Assembly: GCA_019117445.1 (NCBI GenBank) | Contig: DWZS01000081.1 | Location: forward strand, 1 to 47,632 | Source: Candidatus Limosilactobacillus excrementigallinarum | GTDB lineage: Bacteria > Bacillota > Bacilli > Lactobacillales > Lactobacillaceae | DNA length: 47,632 bases | Direction of reading: 5' to 3' | In this document: in pieces, positions 7,559 to 15,747 of the stretch | Numbering within the stretch: position 1 is the first letter of the stretch | Layout of the letters: the number at the start of each line of letters is the position of its first letter | Translations under genes and position numbers: made by a program | The notes under the pieces: model-generated | Databases searched by the model: none | The model's input: the letters and a program-made list of their open reading frames with translations, nothing else | Told to the model about the DNA's origin: nothing

Positions 7559-8622
7559 TGGACCACCTGCATATTTTGATAAATTGGTAACATTACTCGT
7601 AAATAAAGCATCAGAATCACGAACGCAATTACAAGGTAGATTAGCGGCTGCACAAATGTTAAACGACGTTCACATTTCCGCATTAGCCGGTTGAATAATT
7701 GGTCAGCCAGCGCATCGACCCGTTGACTTAACTGTTGATTTGATAATGCTTGTTTAATCAGTAATGATAGTTGATCGGGAATAAAATCAATTTGACTGAC
7801 CAACAGTGTAATCGATTCACCACGGCTAGTAATTTCTTTTAATTGATCACTGAGTTGATAAAGAAGTGAATCATGACGAAATCGGTGACAAGTTTGAATA
7901 ATTCCCTGGGTTGAGATTCCCTCATCCAAGAACAGCGCTAGGTTACTACAAATATAGTAGCCATAATAATCACGGACCAATGTTCCAATTATTGGTAAAT
8001 GACATTGTTGGTGAACTTGTTGAAGTCGATTACTATGACAATAACGCCAATATCCAATTACAGAAATTGCTATCATACCACCACTAAGACTAGCGAACGT
8101 TGGCGCCAGGATATTCCATAATTCATAAGAAGTTGACTGATGGAATTGATTTAATTGCGGAAATACAAATATCGTCAACATTACAATCATCCCCACCAAC
8201 ATGGCCAACAATATGAACGGATATTCTAAAAGGTGACGTAATTTTTTCACCTGTTCATTTCGCATCGTTAAATAATGACAGTAATGCTCAATCGTTTTTG
8301 TTATCTGGCCATGCTGTTCCGCCAACAAAAATAAGTAATAAGTGTCAGTGGATACTAGTCCTGCAACAGCTTTTGCAAAAGAATGACCACTTGCTAATGA
8401 CTGTTCGATGGGCCGTATTACACTAGACCATTGTGGATACAAAATTCGCGAAAATTGAATTGCTTCACGCAAAGAAAATCCAGTGTTTAATAATTCCATT
8501 AACACTTCAAACCAGCGCTGCTGCTGAGTGCGACTCCAACTATCCTTGCCAAAAGTTCTGACAGGTTTTTTTAGTAATTTTCCCCTCGTCAAAAGCTGCC
8601 TGTAAGATTGCTTTCCATTCAT
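7555..8622 (-). CDS. comGB: ComGB, competence type II/IV assembly platform protein
   Basis: An inner-membrane platform protein of the GspF/PilC family, 355 residues, on which the pseudopilus is built. Two T2SF-type halves are visible, each with an LLxxGxSLxxA-like start, and three hydrophobic segments lie near 145-170, 190-215 and the C-terminus. I set the start at the ATG at 8622 because AGGAAGGA lies about 10 nt upstream; the open frame continues to 8694 without a comparable site. With this start comGB overlaps the end of comGA by 83 bp. Confidence 0.85.
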   Translation of the reverse strand: MNGKQSYRQLLTRGKLLKKPVRTFGKDSWSRTQQQRWFEVLMELLNTGFSLREAIQFSRILYPQWSSVIRPIEQSLASGHSFAKAVAGLVSTDTYYLFLLAEQHGQITKTIEHYCHYLTMRNEQVKKLRHLLEYPFILLAMLVGMIVMLTIFVFPQLNQFHQSTSYELWNILAPTFASLSGGMIAISVIGYWRYCHSNRLQQVHQQCHLPIIGTLVRDYYGYYICSNLALFLDEGISTQGIIQTCHRFRHDSLLYQLSDQLKEITSRGESITLLVSQIDFIPDQLSLLIKQALSNQQLSQRVDALADQLFNRLMRKCERRLTFVQPLIYLVIAFVILMLYLRVMLPIYQNMQVVQ

Positions 8623-9517
8623 CACCAATTTTTCCTTCCTGATTCTCTTGTAACTTATCAAAAGTCTGCAAATCAAAAATAATTCCTTGATCATCCCGGC
8701 TTATTAACGGTACTAAGCGTTGGTAACATGCCCCATGCACCGCTTGTTGGACATAATATTTTTCAATTCCTAACTGCTCTAGTCGTGCGATAACTCCGCC
8801 AGCACTTTGCGCATGGATTGTTGCTAACACGACATGACCACTTAGGGCTGCTTCAATCGCTGTTTTGGCTGTTGTCGGATCTCGAATTTCACCAATAATT
8901 AAAACTTGCGGATGGTGACGAAGTGCTAAACGCAACAATTCCTGGTATCCCATCCCCGCAATTGCATTAACTTGCAGCTGAATAAAGTTCTCCTCAACAA
9001 CCTCCACTGGGTCTTCAATCGTCAAAACAACGGCTTGAGAATACTGCTCACGGACTAATCTATACATGGTCGTAGTCTTTCCTGATCCCATCGGTCCCGC
9101 AAAAAGGACCAATCCAGCTTGAGCAGTCATTTGCTTTAATTTTCCCCACTGTTCTGGTTCCAACATTTGATAGCATAAGCTTTGCAATGGATAGATCAAC
9201 CGCAATACCATGGATTCATAGCCACGGAAGTCACCAACTGTTGATAACCGAATATTAATTGTCTGATTTCGATACTGCCAACGCCAAGCACCACTCTGGG
9301 GTCGGCGGTGTTCACTAACTGCCATATTGGCTTGGTATTTTAAGTAAGTCATCACCCGTTGACCATCAGCCGTATTCAAGTAACCAATTAAAACAACACG
9401 GTTATTGTGGTGACCCATAATTCGATATTGCTTTCCCGACCATAATAAATAAATATCGGTAAACGATTTTTGACAAGCCGCATTAAATAACCGTTGAACA
9501 TATTTCTGTGGTATCAT
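8540..9517 (-). CDS. comGA: ComGA, competence pseudopilus assembly ATPase
   Basis: A cytoplasmic secretion ATPase of the GspE/PilB family, 325 residues, that powers pseudopilus assembly for DNA uptake. The Walker A loop reads GPMGSGKTT (141-149). The Asp box is LTIEDPVE (165-172), Walker B is VLIIGEIRD (205-213), and a His box follows near 235. It is the first gene of the operon, with a strong AGGAGG ribosome binding site. The operon promoter must lie between the yebC terminator and 9533, but I could not find a convincing sigma-A promoter there, which fits control by a competence-specific regulator. Confidence 0.93.
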   Translation of the reverse strand: MIPQKYVQRLFNAACQKSFTDIYLLWSGKQYRIMGHHNNRVVLIGYLNTADGQRVMTYLKYQANMAVSEHRRPQSGAWRWQYRNQTINIRLSTVGDFRGYESMVLRLIYPLQSLCYQMLEPEQWGKLKQMTAQAGLVLFAGPMGSGKTTTMYRLVREQYSQAVVLTIEDPVEVVEENFIQLQVNAIAGMGYQELLRLALRHHPQVLIIGEIRDPTTAKTAIEAALSGHVVLATIHAQSAGGVIARLEQLGIEKYYVQQAVHGACYQRLVPLISRDDQGIIFDLQTFDKLQENQEGKIGDEWKAILQAAFDEGKITKKTCQNFWQG

Positions 9518-9570
9518 CCTTTTTTACCTCCTCAATATTTAAAGACGGCAAAAAGGTTCCAAAAAATTAA

Positions 9571-9608
9571 AAAAGTCTGCCAAACTAATAAAAGTTTGAC
9601 AGACTTTT
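9571..9608 (-). terminator. Terminator after yebC
   Basis: Near-perfect 16-bp stem with one mismatch: AAAAGTCTG-CAAACT pairs with AGTTTG-CAGACTTTT around a 6-nt loop. It is followed by a long T-rich run on the minus strand. It separates yebC from the comG operon. Confidence 0.85.
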
Positions 9609-9625
9609 GTGATTTTTAAATTAAA

Positions 9626-10366
9626 CTAATCTTCTTCGTCTTCCGCAATGAATCCAGCTTCGTAAATATCAGCCACATCATCATTGTTTTGTAATTCCTC
9701 AATCAAATGACGGTATTGACCAACTTTGTCACTTGGCACTTCAGTCTTGTTTTCTGGAATCATTGTAACTTCAGCAGTATCTAAATCGTAACCCTTTTCC
9801 TGTAAAGCATCACGAACACTAGTCATTGAACTTGGGTCAGTGAAGATTTGAAATTTTTCATCCGAAGCCTTCATATCGTCAGCTCCAGCATCTAAAGCAT
9901 CCATTAACATATCATCTTCGCTCTTGTCTAACCCCTCACGAAGAATTTCAATTAATCCTTGACGGTTAAACATGTATGAAACCGAGCCACTCGCCCCAAG
10001 TGAACCACCTGAGTGAGTAAATGCAGAACGAACTGCCGCTGCTGTCCGGTTCTTATTGTCCGTAAGGCAGAAGACCATTACAGCAACCCCACCTGGGCCG
10101 TATCCTTCATAAGTGGTTTCCTCAAAGTTAGCGCCACCAGCACCAGTCGCCTTATCGATGGCCCGTTGGATGTTTTGCTTAGGCATGTTTGCAGCCCGTG
10201 CCTTATCCATCACCAGACGTAATTGAGGGTTGTTGTCGGGATCAGGGTCACCTGCTTTAGCGGCTTGGTATAAGTCACGAGAAATTTTTTGAAAGATTTT
10301 ACCACGCTTAGCATCTTGGGCGTTCTTCCGCCCTTGAATGTTATGCCATTTTGAATGTCCTGACAT
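9626..10366 (-). CDS. yebC: YebC/TACO1-family regulatory protein
   Basis: A 246-residue cytoplasmic protein with the family's typical N-terminus [14 protein letters not shown] and the [17 protein letters not shown] block near 54-70, followed by the acidic two-domain C-terminal part. Family members have been described as transcription regulators (PmpR) and, more recently, as ribosome-associated factors that help translation of proline-rich stretches; which applies here cannot be told. It has its own promoter and terminator, so it is a single-gene unit. Confidence 0.93.
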   Translation of the reverse strand: MSGHSKWHNIQGRKNAQDAKRGKIFQKISRDLYQAAKAGDPDPDNNPQLRLVMDKARAANMPKQNIQRAIDKATGAGGANFEETTYEGYGPGGVAVMVFCLTDNKNRTAAAVRSAFTHSGGSLGASGSVSYMFNRQGLIEILREGLDKSEDDMLMDALDAGADDMKASDEKFQIFTDPSSMTSVRDALQEKGYDLDTAEVTMIPENKTEVPSDKVGQYRHLIEELQNNDDVADIYEAGFIAEDEED

Positions 10367-10408
10367 GAACTAACTCCTCTTTTCTATTTATGATACGTAA
10401 ACATTAAG

Positions 10409-10437
10409 ATTTTACCAAATGAAGTGGTATAATTCAA
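10409..10437 (-). promoter_or_regulatory. Promoter of yebC
   Basis: On the minus strand TTGAAT (10432-10437), a 17-nt spacer and TAAAAT (10409-10414) with an extended TGG. It overlaps the stop of the preceding pseudogene. Confidence 0.65.
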
Positions 10438-11249
10438 GCTTTTCGCCGGTTGAAAACAAAAGCAATAATAAAAAGAAAGATTGCTAATCCAAGATCGACC
10501 ATTATCATTTGCCAGCCTACTTTTAAAATAGCATGCCCAATCTCATTAATCACTTCAGAAAATGAAGCATAATCACTAGCATACCTTTCCGGCTTAATTA
10601 AACTTAAGCCAAACGCACTCAAAATTCCGCTTAGAAGTGTTATCCATCGAAAGTCTGCTATAATCGCTTTGGAAAAGACATCCCGAATAACAATCAACAA
10701 TAAAACTATAATGCTAACAACCAAGCCAATAATTGATCCAACTCGCGCCACATGGATACCATTTTCTAATTTTTTGACATCCGAAGTGTTAAGGCGATTA
10801 TTAATAATTGTCGACACTTGATTATTAATTGATGAAGTTGGTACATCACTAATTAACGAAGACGACACTCCGTATTTTGCTAAAGTATTCCCTGCACTGT
10901 TCTGAACCGTATTCGCCACATCACTAGTATCCAGTTGAAGTGGCTTGCCCTGATATATTTGGTGGATGGCTTGTTTTAACAGCTGATTCGTTTGGGAAGT
11001 CGTAATTACATCCCCTTGAATACCATAACTCGCCAAACTTGCATTCACATCATTTCAGACTTCCCGTGCTAAACCAGAATTTGTTAGTTCCTTAACCATG
11101 AATCGTTCACTCAAAACCGTGGCCTGTGCAAATGAGCAAAATAGCAGCACAATTACTGCACAAATTCCTAATAACCGGGTTCCCCAATGATGTTTATTTT
11201 GAACTGACGAACCTTGATTAAGTTCACGAAGTTGTTTACGAGACGGCAC
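10434..11249 (-). pseudogene. Membrane protein gene broken by one in-frame TGA
   Basis: Two open frames in the same register are separated only by TGA at 11055-11057 and two further codons. Read through, they give one protein of about 270 residues: a short basic N-terminus, one membrane segment (LLGICAVIVLLFCSFAQ), an extracytoplasmic domain of about 140 residues rich in Ser, Thr and Asn, and three C-terminal membrane segments. I do not recognise the family. The best start is a GTG at 11249 with AAGGTGA upstream, 10 nt after the ccpA stop. The second part could restart at GTG 11048 but has no ribosome binding site. A single base change would explain the break; a sequencing error is possible. 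Confidence 0.7.
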
Positions 11250-11259
11250 ACGAATCACC

Positions 11260-12285
11260 TTACTTAGTTGACTGCCGATCAACGAAACCATGCTGCAAAA
11301 TTACATTGCTATTTTCATCTTGTTCAGCGTCGGCTTCTGCCGTTTCTTTGTCTTCCGACATTAACTTAGTTAACAGGCGCATTGAAACTGCCCCAATATC
11401 ATAAAGAGGCAACGTCACACTAGTCATCATTGGTCGGGTTACCGTTGCCAATTTAGTATCATTACCAGTAATAATTTCGAAATCATCAGGAACTGCGACT
11501 CCTCGATCATTTAATCCATTTAACAAACCAGCTGCAATCCCATCATCACTGGAGAACACTGCCGTAACACCAGATTTAATCACTTTTTCAGCTAATGCGT
11601 ACCCTTCATCATATGAATCATGAGCCTCGAACACAAGGCTTTCATCATACTTTTGTCCGGCTGCCTTCAGGGCTGCTTGATAACCTGGAATTCGTTGCTG
11701 AGCATTAATGGTACTTGATTTACTTCCAACTACCAATGCCACCTTTTGGTTATTCTTTAATAACCGAGTAACAGCTTCCTCGGTAGCCTTCTGATAATCA
11801 ATTCGCACTGCCGGGAGTTCTTCATCGTTAGTAACTGACCCAGCCACTACGACTGGCACTGTTGAATTTTCAAACTCTTCACGTAATTCATTACTAATAT
11901 CGTGACCCATAAAGATAATTCCATCAACCTGTTTGGCAAACATGCTCCGGACCACTTGAAGAGCTTTTTTATCATCCGCATCAGAATTCGTCAATATCAT
12001 ATTGTACTTATACATCGTGGCAATATCATCAATTCCTAGTGCCAATTCTGCAAAGTAATCATTAGTAATATCTGGAATGACAACTCCCACTGTCGTAGTC
12101 TTTTTGCTAGCTAAACCACGTGCCACTGCATTCGGCCGGTAATTAAGCTTCTTAATTACTTCTAGAACCTTCTTCCTGGTGTCTGGTTTAACATTTGGAT
12201 TACCGTTGACAACACGCGAAACGGTTGCCATTGAAACATGTGCTTCATTTGCCACTGTATAAATGGTAATTGTTTGTTTTTCCAT
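11260..12285 (-). CDS. ccpA: Catabolite control protein A
   Basis: A LacI/GalR-family regulator, 341 residues, that with phosphorylated HPr controls carbon catabolite repression at cre sites. The N-terminal helix-turn-helix reads TIYTVANEAHVSMATVSRVV and is followed by the hinge NYRPNAVARGLASK. The periplasmic-binding-protein-like core follows. Near the C-terminus, about residues 310-327, there is an acidic Glu/Asp-rich stretch before the conserved end. I chose the ATG at 12285 (AAAGGG upstream) because the helix-turn-helix should begin within a few residues; the longer frame to 12354 runs into the promoter. Its identity also fits the ytxG-ytxH-ccpA order known from Bacillus. Confidence 0.92.
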   Translation of the reverse strand: MEKQTITIYTVANEAHVSMATVSRVVNGNPNVKPDTRKKVLEVIKKLNYRPNAVARGLASKKTTTVGVVIPDITNDYFAELALGIDDIATMYKYNMILTNSDADDKKALQVVRSMFAKQVDGIIFMGHDISNELREEFENSTVPVVVAGSVTNDEELPAVRIDYQKATEEAVTRLLKNNQKVALVVGSKSSTINAQQRIPGYQAALKAAGQKYDESLVFEAHDSYDEGYALAEKVIKSGVTAVFSSDDGIAAGLLNGLNDRGVAVPDDFEIITGNDTKLATVTRPMMTSVTLPLYDIGAVSMRLLTKLMSEDKETAEADAEQDENSNVILQHGFVDRQSTK

Positions 12286-12306
12286 AATATAAGCCCTTTC
12301 TTCTTT

Positions 12307-12327
12307 GATATGACTTGTTTTCATATC
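12307..12327. repeat. Inverted repeat in the ccpA leader
   Basis: GATATGA and TCATATC form a 7-bp inverted repeat with a 7-nt centre, between the ccpA -10 box and its ribosome binding site. It could be an operator or a short leader hairpin; it does not match a cre site. Confidence 0.5.
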
Positions 12328-12344
12328 TTTTTTCATTACAGAAG

Positions 12345-12373
12345 AATATACCAAAAAAACTACTAAAGTTCAA
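12345..12373 (-). promoter_or_regulatory. Promoter of ccpA
   Basis: On the minus strand TTGAAC (12368-12373), a 17-nt spacer and TATATT (12345-12350). Transcription should start about 50 nt before the ccpA ATG. Confidence 0.75.
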
Positions 12374-12440
12374 ACTTTGTCACCAAAGATCGTGATTCAT
12401 GTTTTTTAAGCCCATTTTCAATGTAAACATCATGAAACCA

Positions 12441-12483
12441 AACGGGTTGCAGTGCCAGGTAAAGCCAAGCTCTGCAACCCGTT
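12441..12483 (-). terminator. Probable terminator after ytxH
   Basis: A perfect 12-bp stem, AACGGGTTGCAG with CTGCAACCCGTT, enclosing 19 nt. The minus-strand run after it is only moderately T-rich, so efficiency is uncertain. Confidence 0.55.
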
Positions 12484-12511
12484 AGAAAAAATCATACTTT
12501 CTTCTCAACTT

Positions 12512-12889
12512 CTACTTTTGACTTGTCTGATCGATAATAATATCGTCATTGTCATCCTTATGAGAATTTTTTAACGCCTCACGAATATCGGCTGTTTGTT
12601 CATCAAAATCATCACTAACGAAATGATTAGTAAATCTATCCTTTTGGTCATTAACTGCAGCCTTAAGATTACTCATTTTATCAGCTGCTCCTTCACCATA
12701 ATCGTGAAGCATTGCATCAGCAATATCTAAAGCATTTAAGGTATAGTCAGTTACTACATCCATTGCTGTATAAACACTGTCAGAAACTTTGGCCTTAATC
12801 CGCTTTTGTTGTTGATCATCTAACGAAGCCCAAGCTGCCAGCCCTGCGAGACTACCAAAAGCAATCCCAGTCAGAAATTTTTTACCCAT
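12512..12889 (-). CDS. YtxH-like protein
   Basis: A 125-residue protein with an N-terminal hydrophobic, glycine-rich segment (about 5-20), then a charged helical region and an acidic tail. It resembles the YtxH family by topology and by pairing with a DUF948 (YtxG) gene next to ccpA, as in Bacillus. Function is unknown; a role in envelope stress is suggested for relatives. The ribosome binding site AAGGAGG is strong, and the gene follows ytxG by 17 nt in a two-gene operon. Confidence 0.75.
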   Translation of the reverse strand: MGKKFLTGIAFGSLAGLAAWASLDDQQQKRIKAKVSDSVYTAMDVVTDYTLNALDIADAMLHDYGEGAADKMSNLKAAVNDQKDRFTNHFVSDDFDEQTADIREALKNSHKDDNDDIIIDQTSQK

Positions 12890-12906
12890 TTCAATGTCCT
12901 CCTTGA

Positions 12907-13311
12907 TTAATTATTCCTTTGCTGATGACGATTTTTAAAACGATGAAACAAACCTAATGCTGCTGCTTGACTAAGGTTTGATACTACTTTAGAAACGGTA
13001 CTCCGCTGATTCCGGCGAGTATTAATCTTCTCAATCAAATTGCGGGAAGCATCATTCACATCAGAAACGCTTTGGCCCACATCAGCAATTGCTTGAACTG
13101 CGGGGGTCAGCATTTCTGCTTTATCATTAACATCTGTCAATAATTCATTCGTATTGGTTAGAACATTATCGAGTTCATTAGTTAGATCATTAACGTTATT
13201 GGCAAGATTAGCTAAATTTTTGACTACCTTTGTTAGGAACCAGCCAATCCAGATTACTAAAATTAAGAATGCAATTGCTGCAATTAAAGCAGCCGTTTGT
13301 CCAACTGTCAT
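12907..13311 (-). CDS. DUF948 (YtxG-like) membrane-anchored protein
   Basis: A 134-residue protein with one N-terminal membrane segment (about 7-27), followed by a long amphipathic region of Asn/Leu/Val heptads (VKNLANLANNVNDLTNELD) likely to form a coiled coil, and a basic tail. This is the DUF948 pattern. Function unknown. First gene of the ytxG-ytxH pair, behind its own promoter, with AAGGAGG upstream of the ATG. Confidence 0.85.
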   Translation of the reverse strand: MTVGQTAALIAAIAFLILVIWIGWFLTKVVKNLANLANNVNDLTNELDNVLTNTNELLTDVNDKAEMLTPAVQAIADVGQSVSDVNDASRNLIEKINTRRNQRSTVSKVVSNLSQAAALGLFHRFKNRHQQRNN

Positions 13312-13339
13312 TTTGCTCCTCCTTACTTTTCTTGTTCAA

Positions 13340-13368
13340 AGAATATCACGAATACAAAATTCGAGCAA
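13340..13368 (-). promoter_or_regulatory. Promoter of ytxG-ytxH
   Basis: On the minus strand TTGCTC (13363-13368), a 17-nt spacer and TATTCT (13340-13345) with an extended TGA. Confidence 0.55.
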
Positions 13369-13372
13369 ACCA

Positions 13373-13400
13373 TTGCTTTTTTCGCATTTTCTGATATGAT
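13373..13400 (+). promoter_or_regulatory. Promoter of the mechanosensitive channel gene
   Basis: TTGCTT (13373-13378), a 16-nt spacer and TATGAT (13395-13400) with an extended TGA. It diverges back to back from the ytxG promoter. Confidence 0.6.
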
Positions 13401-13462
13401 ACTAGCAATACAAACACTTTTCAAAAAGTGACAAAATTATTTGATGAGGATGACTTAATTTA

Positions 13463-14305
13463 ATGAATTCACAACTCACAACCTATTCCAAACACTTTCA
13501 AAAAACGATTACTGACATTAATTGGTTTCACATTGGTGATAATATTATTCATAAGTTCAGTACATTAGTGTTTGCCACGGTTGTCTTTGCAATTATTTTA
13601 TGGGTGGGTAAGTGGATCATTAACTCCATTTTTCAACAAACGAAACGAATTGAAATCCTCGGCGGCTTTAAACGCGCTGCCACTTTTCGGGCGCTATCTT
13701 TGAATATTTTCCGCTACACAACTTACTTTTGTTACTTATATGCGGTCCTGTCAATTATTGGCGTTCCGGTGGGGACCTTAATTGCCGGGGCAGGGATTTT
13801 TAGTATTGCCCTTGGTTTAGGTGCCCAGGGCTTCGTTAGTGATGTTGTGAATGGTTTCTTCATCTTACTAGAGGAACAATTGGATGTTGGTGACCTGGTT
13901 GAGATCAATCAAATTAAGGGAACCGTAACCGCAATTGGTTTACGCACAACAAAGTTGTTGAGCCCTGATGGAACCCTTAATTTTATTCCCAACCGTTCTA
14001 TCAATATTATTAAGAACTATTCCCGCCATGCCCACCTGGTCAACATTGACTTAAATATTCCAGTGGATGCGGATTTAGAAAAAGTCAAGCAAATCATAAC
14101 AAAGGAGAATCAAGAAATGATGCAAACCGAGCAAGCCGAGCTAGTGGCAACGCCAGAAATTATTGGACCAGTCGACGTTAATGGTAAAGTAGTTTTTCGC
14201 GTTGCCGTAAATATGCCAACCAACAATCAAGCAAAAATTACCGCAAAATTATTGAGTGCCTACCTGAAAGCACTTGCTCGGGGAGGCATTCATCTAGCTG
14301 AATAG
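13463..14305 (+). CDS. MscS-family mechanosensitive ion channel
   Basis: A small-conductance mechanosensitive channel of 280 residues that releases solutes on hypo-osmotic shock. Three membrane segments are visible: about 35-55, 75-95 and the pore-lining glycine/alanine-rich helix GTLIAGAGIFSIALGLGAQG (103-122). The cytoplasmic beta domain follows, with the conserved LLEEQLDVGDLVEI and the FIPNRSI block near 175. It is followed within 15 nt by a Cof-type phosphatase on the same strand. The ribosome binding site (GAGG) is rather far from the ATG, at 13 nt. Confidence 0.92.
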   Translation: MNSQLTTYSKHFQKTITDINWFHIGDNIIHKFSTLVFATVVFAIILWVGKWIINSIFQQTKRIEILGGFKRAATFRALSLNIFRYTTYFCYLYAVLSIIGVPVGTLIAGAGIFSIALGLGAQGFVSDVVNGFFILLEEQLDVGDLVEINQIKGTVTAIGLRTTKLLSPDGTLNFIPNRSINIIKNYSRHAHLVNIDLNIPVDADLEKVKQIITKENQEMMQTEQAELVATPEIIGPVDVNGKVVFRVAVNMPTNNQAKITAKLLSAYLKALARGGIHLAE

Positions 14306-14317
14306 GAGATGAATACC

Positions 14318-15175
14318 ATGACCGTGAAAATGATCGTTACGGATATGGATGGAACCTTTTTAAATGACCATCATTCTTATAACCATAACTTATTTGCCTA
14401 TGCTTTCGCCTTGATGCGGGCGCGAGGAATTAAATTTGTCTTAGCCAGTGGTTCAAGTTACCCACGACTGCGGCGCGACTTTTATGAATTCAAGGACCAT
14501 CTAGGATTTATTTCACAAAATGGGTCTGTCACTCATGTAGGCAATCGTCTAATTGACTACATCCCCCTCACCCCGCATGATTTAAATAGTCTTTTGTTTG
14601 TTCTGCATCGTACTTCTTTAACTGACTACATTGATCAACTAGTTGTTTCCGGAGTTCATGGTTCTTACGTTGATGCTTCCATGAGTAATGATGACTTTAA
14701 CCGAATGAAAATTTACTATGAAAAAATTACTCGAGTCCCATCATTATTAAACGTTTTTCAAACTTTCCCAGATGAAATCTTCACTAAAATTACGATTTGC
14801 TTTTCCCATTCTTTAAACTTGGACGACATTCACGCCAAATTAGACAATCATCTACCAGCCAACTTACTAATGGAAAATTCCGGTTATAACTGTGAATTAA
14901 TCGGCAATGCCTTGGCAACTAAACGGAACGCCATCCAAACTTTACAAACCATTTACGGCATCAAAGATCCGAACGAAATTGTGACCTTTGGTGATAACGA
15001 AAATGATCTTGGCATGTTATCAATGACCCGAAACAGTTTTGCAATGGCTAACGCTGCTGACCACATTAAATTGCAAGCCGCCCACACAACTGCTGTTTCA
15101 AATAATGATGATGGGGTTTTAGCGACCATCATGAATATTCTTGACATGAAGCTCCCCCTCCAAGTTGCCCAATAA
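14318..15175 (+). CDS. Cof-type HAD-IIB phosphatase
   Basis: A cytoplasmic phosphatase of the Cof/YidA group, 285 residues. HAD motif I is TDMDGTFLND at the N-terminus, motif II is LASGSSY, and motif IV is VTFGDNENDLGML near 218-230; a type IIB cap lies between. Likely substrates are sugar phosphates or pyridoxal phosphate, not predictable. I chose the ATG at 14318 because AGGAG lies 9 nt upstream; the ATG at 14309 directly abuts that site. It is cotranscribed with the MscS gene and ends at a strong terminator. Confidence 0.88.
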   Translation: MTVKMIVTDMDGTFLNDHHSYNHNLFAYAFALMRARGIKFVLASGSSYPRLRRDFYEFKDHLGFISQNGSVTHVGNRLIDYIPLTPHDLNSLLFVLHRTSLTDYIDQLVVSGVHGSYVDASMSNDDFNRMKIYYEKITRVPSLLNVFQTFPDEIFTKITICFSHSLNLDDIHAKLDNHLPANLLMENSGYNCELIGNALATKRNAIQTLQTIYGIKDPNEIVTFGDNENDLGMLSMTRNSFAMANAADHIKLQAAHTTAVSNNDDGVLATIMNILDMKLPLQVAQ

Positions 15176-15178
15176 AAT

Positions 15179-15220
15179 AAACCGCCTCATCATTCAGACT
15201 GTCAAATGATGAGGCGGTTT
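15179..15220. terminator. Bidirectional terminator between the Cof phosphatase and ysnB genes
   Basis: A perfect 16-bp stem, AAACCGCCTCATCATT with AATGATGAGGCGGTTT, around a 10-nt loop. It serves both convergent genes. Confidence 0.9.
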
Positions 15221-15225
15221 TGATC

Positions 15226-15747
15226 TTAACCACGTTTAAACGTAAATTTTAATTTTGGCACCGGTTGTAAATGACGATCGTAATACTGAACATGGAAGTC
15301 TTCTTCTGTGGCTTCAACAATAGCAAAGGTTCCACCGATTCCAACATATTCACCACGTGGAAAACTAATACTTCCCGGGTTTATAAATAGTCGCTGATCA
15401 CGCTCAGTTACTGCTAATTGATGCGTATGCCCATATGCAACAATGTCGGCATTAGTTTCCTGAGCGAGCAGTAGCAATGGTGTTAGGGTCGTATTAACTT
15501 GATAGAGATGACCATGGGTAACTGTCACAACCTGGTTATCAATTTCACGAGTAATTACTGACGGATAATCAAAGCCCCAATCAGTATTACCAATCACGGT
15601 TGCATAATTCTTCATAACGGGCGTTGATGGTGCCAAATTCGAATCTCCACAGTGGAAAATACCGTCAACCTGGCCAGCAAACTGCGTTACAATCTCCTGA
15701 AGAATTTCTTCATCACCATGATTATCACTTACAAATAAAGCCTTCAT
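15226..15747 (-). CDS. YfcE/YsnB-like phosphodiesterase
   Basis: A metallophosphoesterase of the YfcE/MJ0936 type, 173 residues. The motifs FVSDNHGD (4-11), FHCGDSN, VIGNTD, VTHGH and YGHTHQ follow in order and supply the two-metal site. The last part forms the usual beta-sandwich. The ATG at 15747 shares one base with the rdgB stop (TAATG), so translation is coupled and the longer frame to 15762 is unlikely. The order murI-rdgB-phosphodiesterase matches Bacillus racE-ysnA-ysnB. Confidence 0.88.
   Translation of the reverse strand: MKALFVSDNHGDEEILQEIVTQFAGQVDGIFHCGDSNLAPSTPVMKNYATVIGNTDWGFDYPSVITREIDNQVVTVTHGHLYQVNTTLTPLLLLAQETNADIVAYGHTHQLAVTERDQRLFINPGSISFPRGEYVGIGGTFAIVEATEEDFHVQYYDRHLQPVPKLKFTFKRG

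Noticed and set aside
11055..11057. In-frame TGA as a selenocysteine codon
   Set aside because: The flanking sequence shows no bacterial SECIS-like hairpin that I can see, the protein is not a redox family, and the residue is not in a conserved motif.
12420..12440. Possible cre site (TGTAAACATCATGA) upstream of ccpA
   Set aside because: It lacks the central CG and several conserved positions of the cre consensus; too weak to call.
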